From contig JADGQG010000017.1 of assembly GCA_017882025.1 (NCBI GenBank), forward strand, positions 1-16,990: a DNA stretch of 16,990 nucleotides. Reading direction: 5' to 3'. The notes beneath the pieces are model-generated. The model ran no database searches. It saw only the letters and a program-made list of their open reading frames with translations, and had not been told where the DNA came from. The stretch comes from Chloroflexota bacterium. Lineage in GTDB: Bacteria > Chloroflexota > Limnocylindria > Limnocylindrales > CSP1-4. This document shows positions 6,549-13,160 of the stretch, in pieces. The first letter of the stretch is position 1, and each line of letters opens with the position of its first letter. The position numbers and the translations under genes were made by a program.

Positions 6549-7847
6549 ATGCACGATCCGACCGAGGCGCAACGACGTGCCGACCCCGACCGCGAAACGG
6601 CCGGCGACCGCGACACGCCCGCTGACCGCGAGAAGCTCGCCGCGCTACGCGCTGCGCTGCCCGCCACCCGGGCCGGGATCTACCTGAACACCGGCACCTG
6701 CGGGCCGATCCCGGCCGAGAGCGCGGCGGCGATGCGCCAGGCCGAAGAGCGGGAAGTCGCTTTCGGCCGCGCCACCCGCGACGCCCACGAGGAGCTGCTG
6801 GACCGGATGGCGGAGGCGCGAGGGACGCTCGCCGCGGTCCTCGGCACAGACATGGACGGCGTCGCCTTGACGCACTCCACGACGGAAGGGGTCGGCCTGG
6901 CCGTCGGGACGCTGGACTGGCGGTCGGGCGATCGCGCGCTCACGACGAACCACGAGCACCCGGGCGTGCTGGGCCCGCTGGCGGCCGTCCGGGACCGGCA
7001 CGGGGTCGACGTGCGTGTCGCGGAGATCGGCGATGGCGGCGACGACGACCGAACGCTCGCCGCGCTCGAGCGCGAGCTCGTCGAGGGGGGCGTGCGGCTC
7101 GTCGCGCTCTCCCATGTGCTGTGGACGACAGGGGCGCTCCTCCCCGTCGCCGAGATCGTGCGCCGAGCCCACGCGCACGGCGCCGTCGTGGCGATCGATG
7201 GCGCCCAGGCCGGCGGCGCGATCCCGCTGCATGTAGACGACCTGGGCGCGGAGTTCTATGCGGTCCCCGGCCAGAAGTGGCTGCTCGGCCCGGAGGGCAC
7301 CGGCGCGCTCATCGTTCGCCGGGACGTCGCGGCCGCCAGCCTGCCGGCGGGGCGCGGATACTTCAGCGCCGCCCCGTACCACGGCGGCCGGGACGACCTT
7401 TGGCCGGATGCGCGTCGGTTCGAAGCGGCCGGCTTCCACGCGCCGTCGCTGGTGGGCCTCGCCCGAAGCGCCGGGTGGCTCGCGATGCATGTCGGGCTGC
7501 CCTGGGCGCACGCACGCGCGGCGCGCCTCGCCCACGGCGCGGCGGTCCGCCTCCAGGGGATGCCGGGCGTGGCGGTCGTGACGCCCCCGGACCGGATGGC
7601 GACGCTCGTCACGTTCCGCCTCCCCGGCTGGCCCGCGCAGCGCGTTGCGGAGGAGCTGGCGCGCCGCGTCTTTGCGACCGTGCGACCGATCCCCGGCCTC
7701 GACGCCGTTCGCCTGTCGGTGGGCTTCTTCACCACGGACGAGGAGCTCCGGCGGGTCCTGGACGCAGTCGCCGAGCTCGCCCGCCACACGCCCGCATCGC
7801 TGCCCCCGCGCCCCGTGATCGAGTTCCTGGAGCGCCCGCCCACGTGA
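6549..7847 (+). CDS. Aminotransferase class V-fold PLP-dependent enzyme
   Basis: A 432-aa fold-type I PLP enzyme of the NifS/isopenicillin-N-epimerase group. Residues 43-56 (GIYLNTGTCGPIPA) match the family N-terminus, followed by THSTTEG and NHEHPG. The PLP-binding Asp sits in AIDGAQAGG, and the Schiff-base lysine is K243 in VPGQKWLLGPEGTGAL. The C-terminal domain ends VRLSVGFFTTDEELRRVLDAV. The mobile-loop cysteine that cysteine desulfurases need near the C-terminus is absent; the only Cys is Cys51. It is therefore more likely an epimerase-, lyase- or aminotransferase-like enzyme than a sulfur donor, despite the divergent rhodanese. The first 30 residues are a charged extension coded by an 18-bp tandem repeat. 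Its stop overlaps the start of the next gene (GTGA). Confidence 0.92.
   Translation: MHDPTEAQRRADPDRETAGDRDTPADREKLAALRAALPATRAGIYLNTGTCGPIPAESAAAMRQAEEREVAFGRATRDAHEELLDRMAEARGTLAAVLGTDMDGVALTHSTTEGVGLAVGTLDWRSGDRALTTNHEHPGVLGPLAAVRDRHGVDVRVAEIGDGGDDDRTLAALERELVEGGVRLVALSHVLWTTGALLPVAEIVRRAHAHGAVVAIDGAQAGGAIPLHVDDLGAEFYAVPGQKWLLGPEGTGALIVRRDVAAASLPAGRGYFSAAPYHGGRDDLWPDARRFEAAGFHAPSLVGLARSAGWLAMHVGLPWAHARAARLAHGAAVRLQGMPGVAVVTPPDRMATLVTFRLPGWPAQRVAEELARRVFATVRPIPGLDAVRLSVGFFTTDEELRRVLDAVAELARHTPASLPPRPVIEFLERPPT
6588..6632 (+). repeat. 18-bp tandem repeat coding DRxTxx units
   Basis: Units starting GACCGCGA at 6588, 6606 and 6624 give 2.5 copies of an imperfect 18-bp repeat in the N-terminal extension of the class V enzyme. 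They encode DRETAG, DRDTPA and DRE. Confidence 0.7.
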
Positions 7848-8239
7848 GCGAGCTGCATCCCCGCCCGGCCCGGCAGCGATCCTGGCTGGAGGTTCGCCGG
7901 CGCCAGCTCCGCAATGCGCCCCCTCCCGTCTTCCGTGCCGTCTTCAGCAGCGTGGCCGTCGCCGCCGTGCTGGGCGCGCTGTTCCTCGCCTACGACCTCG
8001 CTGTCGGCAACGGGGCCAGGCTTCCCGGCGGAGACCTGCGGACCCTGGCCGGCGTCGCCTTCGTCGTCGCCGTCACGGGGTTGGGGACGTGGATCACGTA
8101 TCTCGTGGTGCCGCAGCCGGGCCGGCCCGGGGTTCGAAGCGGGTGGAGCGCGGCGCTCGGCCTCTTCGCCGCCGTGCCGATCGCCTACCTCGCGCTCGTC
8201 GTCCTCTTCCAGGTGATAAAGCCGCTTCTCGTGCGGTAG
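7844..8239 (+). CDS. Small three-TM membrane protein of unknown function
   Basis: A 131-aa protein that I do not recognise. A basic cytoplasmic N-terminus (about 1-28, many Arg) is followed by three predicted membrane segments. These are about 32-52 (VAVAAVLGALFLAYDLAV), 66-88 (LAGVAFVVAVTGLGTWITYLVV) and 103-127 (ALGLFAAVPIAYLALVVLFQVI). No catalytic motif is visible. The GTG at 7844 overlaps the TGA of the preceding enzyme (GTGA), with GGAG about eleven bases upstream, so I chose this start over the longer open frame that runs inside the aminotransferase gene. It is probably co-translated with that gene, but a functional link is not evident. Confidence 0.8.
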   Translation: MSELHPRPARQRSWLEVRRRQLRNAPPPVFRAVFSSVAVAAVLGALFLAYDLAVGNGARLPGGDLRTLAGVAFVVAVTGLGTWITYLVVPQPGRPGVRSGWSAALGLFAAVPIAYLALVVLFQVIKPLLVR

Positions 8240-8375
8240 GCCGTCGGACGCGGGTCCGGGTCGGTCGAGTGGTGCGCCGGCGCACCGCTTGCCGCGTTTG
8301 CTTCGCGATTCGCGCTGGCACTATTGGCGTTGTGTGCAGTACCCTCGTCGAGCATTCTTCCGCCGTGCCCGGCAC

Positions 8376-8381
8376 TATCGT
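8376..8381 (+). promoter_or_regulatory. Possible -10 in the 8240-8417 intergenic region
   Basis: TATCGT fits TANNNT and would give a leader of about 30 bases ahead of GTG 8418. The octamer GGCACTAT occurs twice here, at 8317-8324 and 8371-8378, 54 bases apart, and may be chance. No terminator for the upstream gene is evident. Confidence 0.25.
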
Positions 8382-8417
8382 CGGGCCGACCAACAAACGC
8401 ACGATCAGGAAGTTCAC

Positions 8418-8759
8418 GTGGCTGTCCAGCCGGATCCGTTCTTCGCGCTTCCCAGCCTCCGCGGCGCGCCGGCGTACTCGCGCCCGCCGCGCCCGGCTGG
8501 CGTGGCCGAACGTCCGCTCAACCCGGACGATCTCCCGCTGGCAACCCACCAGACGGAGGAGGAGCGCCGCCTCGCCAACGCACTGTGGGCGTCCCGCGGC
8601 CTCGATCCAGCCCGCGCCGGCATGGGGCGCGAGCTCCCCGGCGGTGGTTACCCCGGCTATCTGGTGTCCGGAAACGGCCAGCACGATCGCGCGCCGGAGA
8701 TGCCTCCGCGCGGCCTGAGCCTGCGCGGGCTCACCGACCGCATCCGAACCCGCGGCTGA
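8418..8759 (+). CDS. Small Pro/Arg-rich protein of unknown function
   Basis: A 113-aa protein without a recognisable family. The first 40 residues are Pro-rich and low-complexity (PSLRGAPAYSRPPRPAG). The middle, PLNPDDLPLATHQTEEERRLANALW, looks like an ordered helix. The tail is Gly/Pro/Arg-rich. No signal peptide, membrane segment or cysteine is seen. I chose GTG 8418 because AGGA (8407-8410) precedes it by seven bases; the longer open frame to 8289 has an Arg-rich N-terminus and no ribosome site. It lies upstream of the MerR-TOBE gene on the same strand with an 83-base gap. A real gene is likely but not certain. Confidence 0.6.
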   Translation: MAVQPDPFFALPSLRGAPAYSRPPRPAGVAERPLNPDDLPLATHQTEEERRLANALWASRGLDPARAGMGRELPGGGYPGYLVSGNGQHDRAPEMPPRGLSLRGLTDRIRTRG

Positions 8760-8797
8760 CCAGCCGCCCGGCGGCCGCCGTTCCCGCGCGCGGCGAC

Positions 8798-8815
8798 GGT
8801 ATGTCTGGACATGCC
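8798..8815. promoter_or_regulatory. Inverted repeat upstream of the MerR-TOBE gene, possible operator
   Basis: GGTATGTC and GACATGCC flank a TG spacer and pair at seven of eight positions. It sits 28 bases before the preferred start codon of the regulator, where an autoregulatory site would be expected. A possible alternative ATG (8801) lies inside it. Confidence 0.4.
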
Positions 8816-8830
8816 GCGCGCCCGGCGTCA

Positions 8831-8846
8831 TCATCCCGCGGGATGA
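8831..8846. promoter_or_regulatory. Perfect 16-bp palindrome spanning the regulator start codon
   Basis: TCATCCCGCGGGATGA is a perfect palindrome with no spacer and contains the ATG (8843-8845). It could be an operator or an RNA hairpin masking the start. Palindromes of this length are not rare in GC-rich DNA; the position is what makes it notable. Confidence 0.4.
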
Positions 8847-9244
8847 GCACGCCAACGATCCGGATCGGCCAGGCCGCGGAGTTGCTCGCCGTCGGCGTCG
8901 AGACGCTGCGCCGCTGGGAGCTGGAGGGCCGGCTGGCGACCACGCGCACTGAGGGCGGGCAGCGGCGGGTCCCGATCGCCGAGGTGACACGGCTCCTCGC
9001 GGAGCGGCGCCGGGTCACGCGGGATCGGCCGATCGTCGCCCAGTCGGCGCGCAATCGCTTCGCTGGGATCGTGACCCGGATCGAGCGGGACGGCGTGGCC
9101 GCCGTGGTCGAGGTCGTGGCGGGGCCGCATCGGATCGTCAGCCTGATGACCGCCGAAGCCGTCGAGGAGCTCAGGCTCGCGGTCGGCGACGAGGCGATCT
9201 GCGTCGTGAAGGCGACGAACGTGATCGTCGAGGTCCCCCGCTGA
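8843..9244 (+). CDS. MerR-type HTH regulator with C-terminal TOBE (molybdate-binding) domain
   Basis: A 133-aa cytoplasmic DNA-binding protein, likely the molybdate-responsive regulator of the following modAB genes. Residues 5-52 form a MerR/excisionase-type winged helix (IRIGQAAELLAVGVETLRRWE, then GGQRRVPIAEVTRLL). Residues 66-133 form one TOBE/Mop domain (SARNRFAGIVTRIERDGVAAVVEV...VGDEAICVVKATNVIVE), which in ModE, ModC and molbindins binds oxyanions at subunit interfaces. The HTH-TOBE architecture and the adjacent modA support the role; the ligand is inferred. ATG 8843 is preferred because the protein then starts just before the HTH; ATG 8801 would add 14 residues. Neither has a clear Shine-Dalgarno. 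Its TGA overlaps the proposed modA start (CTGA). Confidence 0.88.
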   Translation: MSTPTIRIGQAAELLAVGVETLRRWELEGRLATTRTEGGQRRVPIAEVTRLLAERRRVTRDRPIVAQSARNRFAGIVTRIERDGVAAVVEVVAGPHRIVSLMTAEAVEELRLAVGDEAICVVKATNVIVEVPR

Positions 9245-10068
9245 TCCGGGGTGGATCCGGAACCGCTCGCCTTGGGTGGGCGGCCACCGGGGCCGTGTCC
9301 GTGCTCGTCGCCGCGTCCGCCCTCCTCGTTGCCGGCTGTGGACACGCCGCGCCCGCGACAACGCTCACGGTCCTCGCCGCGGCGTCGCTCCGGGACGCGT
9401 TCCGGGCGGCCGGGACGGCGTACGCGTCGACGCACCCGGGCGTCGCGCTGACCTTTTCGTTCGACGCCTCCAGCGCGCTTCGCGCCCAGGTGGAACAGGG
9501 CGCGCCCGTCGACGTCTTCGCCAGCGCGGACGTCGCCAACCCCGACCAGCTCGTGAACGCCGGCCGGACGATCGGCCCGGCCACGCCCTTCGCCGGCAAT
9601 GCCCTCGCCCTGATCGTGCCGGCGGCCAATCCGGCCGGGATCGCGGCGCCGGCTGATCTTGCCCGCCCCGGCGTCGCGCTGCTCACCGCGAGCGCGAACG
9701 TGCCGATCGCGATCTACGCGATGCGCGTCATCGCGAATCTCGCCGCGGAGCCCGGCGCGCCGGCGGGATTCGCGGCCGCCGTCGAGCGGAACACCGTCAG
9801 CCGCGAGGACAACGCCGCCGCGGTCGTCGCGAAGGTCGTGCTGGGTGAGGCCGATGCCGCGTTCGTGTATGCAACCGACGCGCGCGCGGCCGGCGCCGCG
9901 GTCCGCAGCATCCCGCTCCCCGATCGCGTCAATGTCACCGCCGCGTACGCTGCCGTGGTCGCTCGGCAGGCGCACGACCCCGCCGCGGCCGCCGCCTTCG
10001 TGGCGTGGCTGGCGGGCGCGGACGGCCGGTCGGTCCTTGCCCCGTTCGGGTTCGCACCGCCGCCATGA
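9241..10068 (+). CDS. modA: Molybdate ABC transporter substrate-binding lipoprotein ModA, probable CTG start
   Basis: Extracytoplasmic molybdate/tungstate-binding lipoprotein. Family marks are LTVLAAASLRDAF, FDASSALRAQVEQGAPVDVFASAD and a later VYATDA. The first ATG/GTG/TTG-type codon in this frame is GTG 9295, but it would leave a signal peptide without a positive n-region and has no ribosome site. Starting at CTG 9241 gives 275 aa with two Arg in the n-region, a hydrophobic core and lipobox LVAGC with lipidated Cys33. It is preceded by GAGGT six bases upstream and overlaps the regulator stop as CTGA. I therefore prefer CTG; GTG 9295 (257 aa, Cys15) is the fallback. The stop overlaps modB (ATGA). 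Confidence 0.92.
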   Translation: MIRGGSGTARLGWAATGAVSVLVAASALLVAGCGHAAPATTLTVLAAASLRDAFRAAGTAYASTHPGVALTFSFDASSALRAQVEQGAPVDVFASADVANPDQLVNAGRTIGPATPFAGNALALIVPAANPAGIAAPADLARPGVALLTASANVPIAIYAMRVIANLAAEPGAPAGFAAAVERNTVSREDNAAAVVAKVVLGEADAAFVYATDARAAGAAVRSIPLPDRVNVTAAYAAVVARQAHDPAAAAAFVAWLAGADGRSVLAPFGFAPPP

Positions 10069-10901
10069 CCACCCTCGTCTTCGCGAGAGATCGTCGCGAC
10101 TCGCTCCTGGCCGGCGCGCTCCCGCGCTTCGTCGCCGCCGGCTGGGTGCTCTTCCTGGGTCTCCCGATCGCCGCGCTGCTCGTTCGGGCGGCGACCGTCG
10201 GACGGTTTGACGATGCGGCGGCCGGCCGGGCGGTACTCGACGCGCTCGTGCTCAGCCTGGTCACGACGGCCACCAGCCTTGGGCTCGCTGTCTTGTTCGG
10301 GCTGCCCGTCGCGTGGCTTCTGGCCCGCCGTCCGCCGCGCGGCGCCGTGCTCCTCGAGACCCTGATCGACCTGCCGATCGTCCTCCCGCCCTCGGTCGCC
10401 GGGCTCGCGCTCCTGTTCGTCTTCGGCCGGCAGGGAGTCCTGGGCGGGCCGCTGGCGGCCATGGGCCTCAGCATCCCGTTCAGCACCATCGCGGTGATCA
10501 TCGCCCAGACGTTCGTGGCCGCGCCGTTCTTCATCCGCGCCGCCCGCGCCGGTCTCCGCAGCGTGCACCGCGACCTGGAGGACGCTGCCCGGGTCGATGG
10601 CGGCGGAGAGGTAGCCGTCGCGCTGTTCGTGACGCTCCCGCTCGCGGCACCCGCGCTCGCGGCCGGGCTCGTGATGGCCTGGGCGCGGGCGCTCGGCGAA
10701 TTCGGTGCCACGATCATGTTCGCGGGTAACTTCGAGGGCCGGACCCAGACGCTGCCGCTTCTCGTCTACTCGGAGTTCCAGGCCAGCTCGGACGCGGCCG
10801 TCGTGGCAGCCTCGATCCTGGTCGTGGCAGCGTTCGGCGTCCTCCTCGGCGTGCGCCTGGCGCGGCGCGGCAGCGTCACGGAGCTCGGCGGGACCGGCTG
10901 A
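10065..10901 (+). CDS. modB: Molybdate ABC transporter permease ModB
   Basis: Inner-membrane permease of the molybdate importer, 278 aa. The ATG overlaps the modA stop (ATGA). Hydrophobic segments lie at about 20-43, 62-87, 100-124, 138-162, 197-215 and 248-268. The ATPase-contacting EAA loop appears as LEDAARVDGGG, and downstream sequence AWARALGEFGATIMFAGN is strongly conserved in ModB/CysT-type permeases. The N-terminus has a basic stretch before TM1. The ATPase ModC that normally follows is missing: the next gene is convergent and unrelated. The permease must pair with an ATPase coded elsewhere, or with a shared one. Confidence 0.93.
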   Translation: MTTLVFARDRRDSLLAGALPRFVAAGWVLFLGLPIAALLVRAATVGRFDDAAAGRAVLDALVLSLVTTATSLGLAVLFGLPVAWLLARRPPRGAVLLETLIDLPIVLPPSVAGLALLFVFGRQGVLGGPLAAMGLSIPFSTIAVIIAQTFVAAPFFIRAARAGLRSVHRDLEDAARVDGGGEVAVALFVTLPLAAPALAAGLVMAWARALGEFGATIMFAGNFEGRTQTLPLLVYSEFQASSDAAVVAASILVVAAFGVLLGVRLARRGSVTELGGTG

Positions 10902-10972
10902 GGAGCGCGAGCGGCTGAGGCGCGAGGGACGACACGCCCGCGGTGGCGAACCCGCTTGGCAGAGGGGACGGA

Positions 10973-11779
10973 TCAGCCCGGCGGGCCGGGGCAGGTCCAG
11001 TGGAACGTGCCGCGAACCTCGTTGACGTCGGACGAGCCTGCCGCAAGATTCACCTGGAGCAGGTCGATGGCGATGGCGCCGCTCCGGTCGCCGGCGCCGC
11101 GCGCTGTCTCGTCGGGTGGCGGCGCGACGGCCGCATCGCCCATCGCGAGCAGCGTGGAGGACGCCCCGTCCGTGAGCTGGACCTGGCGGTTCAGGAGGTT
11201 GACGGTCAGGACGTGGGCCGTCGGGAGCCCGCCGATCGGGGTGGTCGTCGTGAGCGATCCAACGCGCCAGCGGCCCTCTGCCCACTCGCAGGCGAGGGCG
11301 CCTTCGCTGGCGGGCGCGGCCGGCAGGGCCGGGGTGTACGCGTAGGTACCCGTGACCGTCACGGCCGGAGCGACCGTCGGCCCGATTCCCAAGCCCCACG
11401 TGGTGCCGCCCAGCACGAGGCCTGCGACGATCACGACCCGGTCCACATTGAAGCCCCGGAGGAGGAGCTGGAGGACGAGGCCGATGATGAAGACGAGGCC
11501 CACGCCGGCCTGGAGCAGGAAGAGCAGGAACCCGAAGTCGACCGGGAGGCTCTCCGCGAACCGGAGCGCGGCCCCCCACGCGATCCCCGCAACGAGGAGC
11601 ACACCGGCGATGGCGAAGTCGCGCCGTGTCGGCGGGAAGACGCCCCGCCGTGGCGCAGGTACCGGGTCGGACCAGCCCAGCGGGTCGATCGGCGGAGGTT
11701 CCCCGTGACCGCGCGTGGGCGGCTTCTCACGGGGGTTCAGCGACGGTCGAAGGGACGGCATGCGTCGGGATCGTCGCAC
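10973..11779 (-). CDS. Membrane protein of unknown function with Pro-rich N-terminus and external C-terminal domain
   Basis: A 268-aa protein I do not recognise. Residues 1-50 are basic and Pro-rich, probably cytoplasmic. Three hydrophobic segments follow at about 56-75 (AIAGVLLVAGIAWGAAL), 82-110 (FGFLLFLLQAGVGLVFIIGLVLQLLL) and 115-135 (VVIVAGLVLGGTTWGLGI). The remaining 130 residues look like a beta-rich external domain with two cysteines (CEWAEGRW and FHWTCPGP) that could form a disulfide. The start is GTG 11779, with AGGA just ahead, or ATG 11761. It converges on modB with 71 bp between stops and is divergent from the tRNA gene. Confidence 0.8.
   Translation of the reverse strand: MRRSRRMPSLRPSLNPREKPPTRGHGEPPPIDPLGWSDPVPAPRRGVFPPTRRDFAIAGVLLVAGIAWGAALRFAESLPVDFGFLLFLLQAGVGLVFIIGLVLQLLLRGFNVDRVVIVAGLVLGGTTWGLGIGPTVAPAVTVTGTYAYTPALPAAPASEGALACEWAEGRWRVGSLTTTTPIGGLPTAHVLTVNLLNRQVQLTDGASSTLLAMGDAAVAPPPDETARGAGDRSGAIAIDLLQVNLAAGSSDVNEVRGTFHWTCPGPPG
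10977..10990. repeat. Short GC hairpin at the end of the convergent membrane-protein gene
   Basis: CCCGGC and GCCGGG are separated by GG, just inside the 3' end of the membrane-protein gene and 76 bases after the modB stop. It might contribute to ending transcription from both sides, but the loop is too tight and no T-run follows. The rest of 10902-10972 shows nothing distinctive. Confidence 0.25.
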
Positions 11780-11797
11780 ATCCTGGCGGGGGCGGTG

Positions 11798-11803
11798 TAC
11801 GCT
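11798..11803 (+). promoter_or_regulatory. Putative -10 of the tRNA gene
   Basis: TACGCT (TANNNT) ends 13 bases before the mature 5' end of the tRNA, giving a leader of about seven bases. No clear -35 is seen. Confidence 0.4.
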
Positions 11804-11816
11804 CGCACGGCCCGGT

Positions 11817-11892
11817 GGGGGAGTAGCTCAGCGGTGAGAGCAGGCGTCTTATACACGCCGAGTCCCAGGTTCGAATCCTGGCTCCCCTACCA
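11817..11892 (+). tRNA. tRNA-Ile with anticodon UAU (codon AUA)
   Basis: The 76 bases fold into a full cloverleaf with encoded CCA. The acceptor stem GGGGGAG pairs with CTCCCCT with one G-U at the first pair, discriminator A. The D stem GCTC/GAGC has an 8-base loop containing GG. The anticodon stem GGCGT/ACGCC has loop CTTATAC, so U33 precedes anticodon TAT (11850-11852) and A37 follows. The variable loop is GAGTC. The T stem CCAGG/CCTGG has loop TTCGAAT. By the code UAU reads AUA isoleucine. Bacteria usually read AUA with a CAU tRNA modified to lysidine, so this isoacceptor is uncommon. Confidence 0.93.
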
Positions 11893-11941
11893 ATATCCCG
11901 TGGCTCTCGCCAACTGCAGAAGAAGGCAGGCGGGCGAGCAG

Positions 11942-11967
11942 CTGAGCGCCTCGCGGGTCCGGCTCAG
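11942..11967. repeat. Inverted repeat in the tRNA-to-reductase spacer
   Basis: CTGAGC (11942-11947) and GCTCAG (11962-11967) could form a 6-bp stem with a 14-base loop downstream of the tRNA. The whole spacer 11893-12096 shows no other gene or clear promoter; a small inverted repeat GCACC-C-GGTGC (12069-12079) precedes the reductase ribosome site. Confidence 0.3.
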
Positions 11968-12096
11968 GCCGTGACGGTCGCGTGCGTCCTCAGCCATAGC
12001 TGCGGGCCGCTCTGTGACGGGCTGCGGCGGGGCGTCCGCGTCCGGCGTCACCCGATGTTGGCAGGTGGGCACCCGGTGCAGGACGGGAGTGGCAGA

Positions 12097-13131
12097 ATGA
12101 AGCTCATGACGTACGTTGCCGCTCCCACCCGCTACGACCACATGCTGTACCAGCGTTCCGGCCGGAGCGGGCTTCACCTGCCCGCGATGTCGCTCGGGCT
12201 ATGGCAGAACTTCGGACACGATCGGTCGATCGACAGCCAGAGAGCGGTGATTCTCCGGGCCTTCGACCTGGGGATCACCCATTTCGACCTGGCCAACAAC
12301 TACGGGCCGCCGTACGGTGCCGCGGAGGAGAACTTCGGTCGAGTTCTCGCCGCGGACTTGCGCGGCTACCGGGACGAGCTGGTCATCTCCTCGAAGGCCG
12401 GCTACGACATGTGGCCGGGACCCTATGGCAACTGGGGCTCGCGCAAGTACCTGACCGCCAGCCTCGACCAGAGCCTCCGTCGATTGGGCCTCGAGTACGT
12501 CGATATCTTCTACTCCCACCGGTTTGACCCGGCGACGCCGCTCGAGGAGACGATGGTCGCCCTCGACACCGCGGTGCGGCAGGGTAAGGCACTCTACGTT
12601 GGGATCTCGTCGTACTCGGCGTTGCAGACGCGCGAGGCCGTGGCCATCCTGCGTGAGCTCGGAACGCCGCTGCTCATCGCGCAGCCGTCCTACTCCATGC
12701 TCAATCGCTGGATCGAAGGGGGCCTGCTCGATGTCCTCGGCGACGAAGGAGTCGGCTGCATCGTCTTCTCGCCGTTGGCTCAAGGGCTGCTGACCGGCAA
12801 GTACCTCGACGGCATCCCCGCCGGCTCGCGTGGCGCGGCGGGTGGCTCCCTCCCGTCGACGCTCCTCGGCGACGACACCCTGGCCAAGGTCCGGGCGCTC
12901 GCCGATCTCGCGAAGCGTCGAGGTCAGAGCCTGGCGCAGATGGCGCTCGCATGGACACTCCGCGACCCACGCGTGACTTCGGCGCTCGTCGGGGCGTCCA
13001 GCGTGCGGCAACTCGAAGAGAACGTCGCCGCCCTCCAGCACCTCGAGTTCTCTGCGACGGAGCTCGCCGACATCGATCGCTACGCGACGGAGAGCGGGAT
13101 CAACCTCTGGGCGCGATCCAGCGAAGCGTGA
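12097..13131 (+). CDS. gpr: Aldo/keto reductase, YghZ/Gpr (L-glyceraldehyde 3-phosphate reductase) type
   Basis: NADPH-dependent carbonyl reductase, 344 aa, almost the length of E. coli YghZ, and with the same landmarks. These are LPAMSLGLWQNFGH, FDLGITHFDLANNYGPPYG, ISSKAGYDMWPGPYG, GLEYVDIFYSHR, GKALYVGISSYS, LAQGLLTGKYLDGIP and a C-terminal NLWARSSEA. The catalytic tetrad is visible as Asp64, Tyr69, Lys100 and His141. E. coli YghZ reduces L-glyceraldehyde 3-phosphate and methylglyoxal; the substrate here is inferred. ATG 12097 has GGGAG seven bases upstream, a better start than GTG 11971 in the open frame. It lies two bases upstream of an aldolase remnant and an FGGY kinase on the same strand, suggesting a sugar-catabolism context. 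Confidence 0.94.
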   Translation: MKLMTYVAAPTRYDHMLYQRSGRSGLHLPAMSLGLWQNFGHDRSIDSQRAVILRAFDLGITHFDLANNYGPPYGAAEENFGRVLAADLRGYRDELVISSKAGYDMWPGPYGNWGSRKYLTASLDQSLRRLGLEYVDIFYSHRFDPATPLEETMVALDTAVRQGKALYVGISSYSALQTREAVAILRELGTPLLIAQPSYSMLNRWIEGGLLDVLGDEGVGCIVFSPLAQGLLTGKYLDGIPAGSRGAAGGSLPSTLLGDDTLAKVRALADLAKRRGQSLAQMALAWTLRDPRVTSALVGASSVRQLEENVAALQHLEFSATELADIDRYATESGINLWARSSEA

Positions 13132-13160
13132 GGTGATGCGCCGCCGGGCGCTGTCCTGTC

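Noticed and set aside
7121..7843. Long N-terminal extension of the three-TM protein inside the aminotransferase gene
   Set aside because: It is an Arg/Gly/Pro-rich shadow of the PLP enzyme; the GTG at 7844 with the GTGA overlap explains the gene better.
6549..7847. Cysteine desulfurase paired with the divergent rhodanese as a sulfur-transfer system
   Set aside because: The class V enzyme lacks the catalytic cysteine near its C-terminus and the rhodanese lacks its own, so a sulfur relay is not supported.
9714..11579. A 621-codon minus-strand open frame across modA, modB and the membrane-protein gene
   Set aside because: It crosses genes with clear family motifs on the other strand or frame, and its composition is low-complexity.
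11971..12096. N-terminal extension of the aldo/keto reductase from GTG 11971
   Set aside because: ATG 12097 has a good GGGAG site, and the resulting protein matches the YghZ length; the extension looks unrelated to the family.
11817..12096. tRNA as an integration site of a mobile element
   Set aside because: No integrase, no second copy of the tRNA 3' end, and the flanking genes are ordinary metabolic genes.
11887..12177. A 96-codon minus-strand open frame between tRNA and reductase
   Set aside because: It overlaps the tRNA end and the reductase start, has no ribosome site and no recognisable sequence.
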